64,000 nt of DNA, taken from Sclerurus mexicanus (taxonomy: Eukaryota > Chordata > Aves > Passeriformes > Furnariidae). This document shows positions 63,984 through 64,000 of the stretch, piece by piece. The notes under the pieces are model-generated. The model did no database searches. It saw nothing but the letters and a program-made list of their open reading frames with translations, and was not told the origin of the DNA. The stretch is from the NCBI GenBank assembly GCA_013396755.1, contig VWZF01004013.1:586105-650104 (forward strand), in the 5' to 3' direction. Position 1 is the first letter of the stretch. Every line of letters begins with the position of its first letter. The position numbers and the translations under genes are program-made.

Positions 63984-64000
63984 GGGGAGGGGAGGGGAGG
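63984..64000 (+). repeat. (GGGGA)n tract cut by the window edge
   Basis: GGGGAGGGGAGGGGAGG: three complete G4 runs plus a final GG at the last base. It continues beyond the window, so its length is unknown. Confidence 0.85.

Noticed and set aside
1..64000. CRISPR arrays, bacterial operons, tRNA or rRNA genes
   Set aside because: No regularly spaced direct repeats, no tRNA A/B-box pair with a cloverleaf, and no rRNA-like sequence was found. The window is vertebrate nuclear DNA.

Overview
The window looks like intergenic or deep intronic DNA from a bird. I can support no protein-coding gene, tRNA, rRNA or CRISPR array in it. The evidence for a bird is the repeat content: several CR1 non-LTR retrotransposon pieces with the avian-type 3' end (a short tail of ATGATTCT-like units), and one roughly 1-kb LTR of a type I recognise from bird genomes. 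The rest is AT-rich and stop-rich on both strands. I cannot tell the order or species.

Layout. 1-905: antisense CR1 remnant holding ORF1 and reverse-transcriptase (RT) pieces in an abnormal order, with the window's only two ambiguous bases (500 and 604). 906-23349: AT-rich DNA without a recognisable gene, with a few simple repeats. 23350-23600: a very decayed CR1/L3-like RT fragment. 25272-28036: the densest repeat cluster, made of a solo LTR (25272-26286), an antisense CR1 piece (26925-27312) and a sense CR1 3' end (27620-28036). 28037-43469: AT-rich, with a possible LTR fragment near 30.7 kb and two CAAA-rich tracts. 43470-43864: a sense CR1 3' end. 49366-50145: a sense CR1 interrupted by a younger antisense CR1 with a 5-bp target duplication. 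50146-64000: AT-rich, with a local tandem duplication and perfect inverted repeat at 55.7-55.8 kb, ending in a G-rich tract cut by the window edge.

The longest open frames (about 100-176 codons) are about what chance gives. My rough estimate for a 64-kb AT-rich sequence in six frames is a longest stop-to-stop run near 150 codons. The longest frames overlap repeats or have equally open frames on the other strand. I found no convincing new biological system. The most informative observations concern repeat history: the scrambled CR1 bracketed by Ns, the nested CR1, the internally repetitive LTR, and three CR1 copies cut at nearly the same point. A few stretches that might be conserved regulatory DNA are listed as low-confidence candidates, because only an alignment could decide them.
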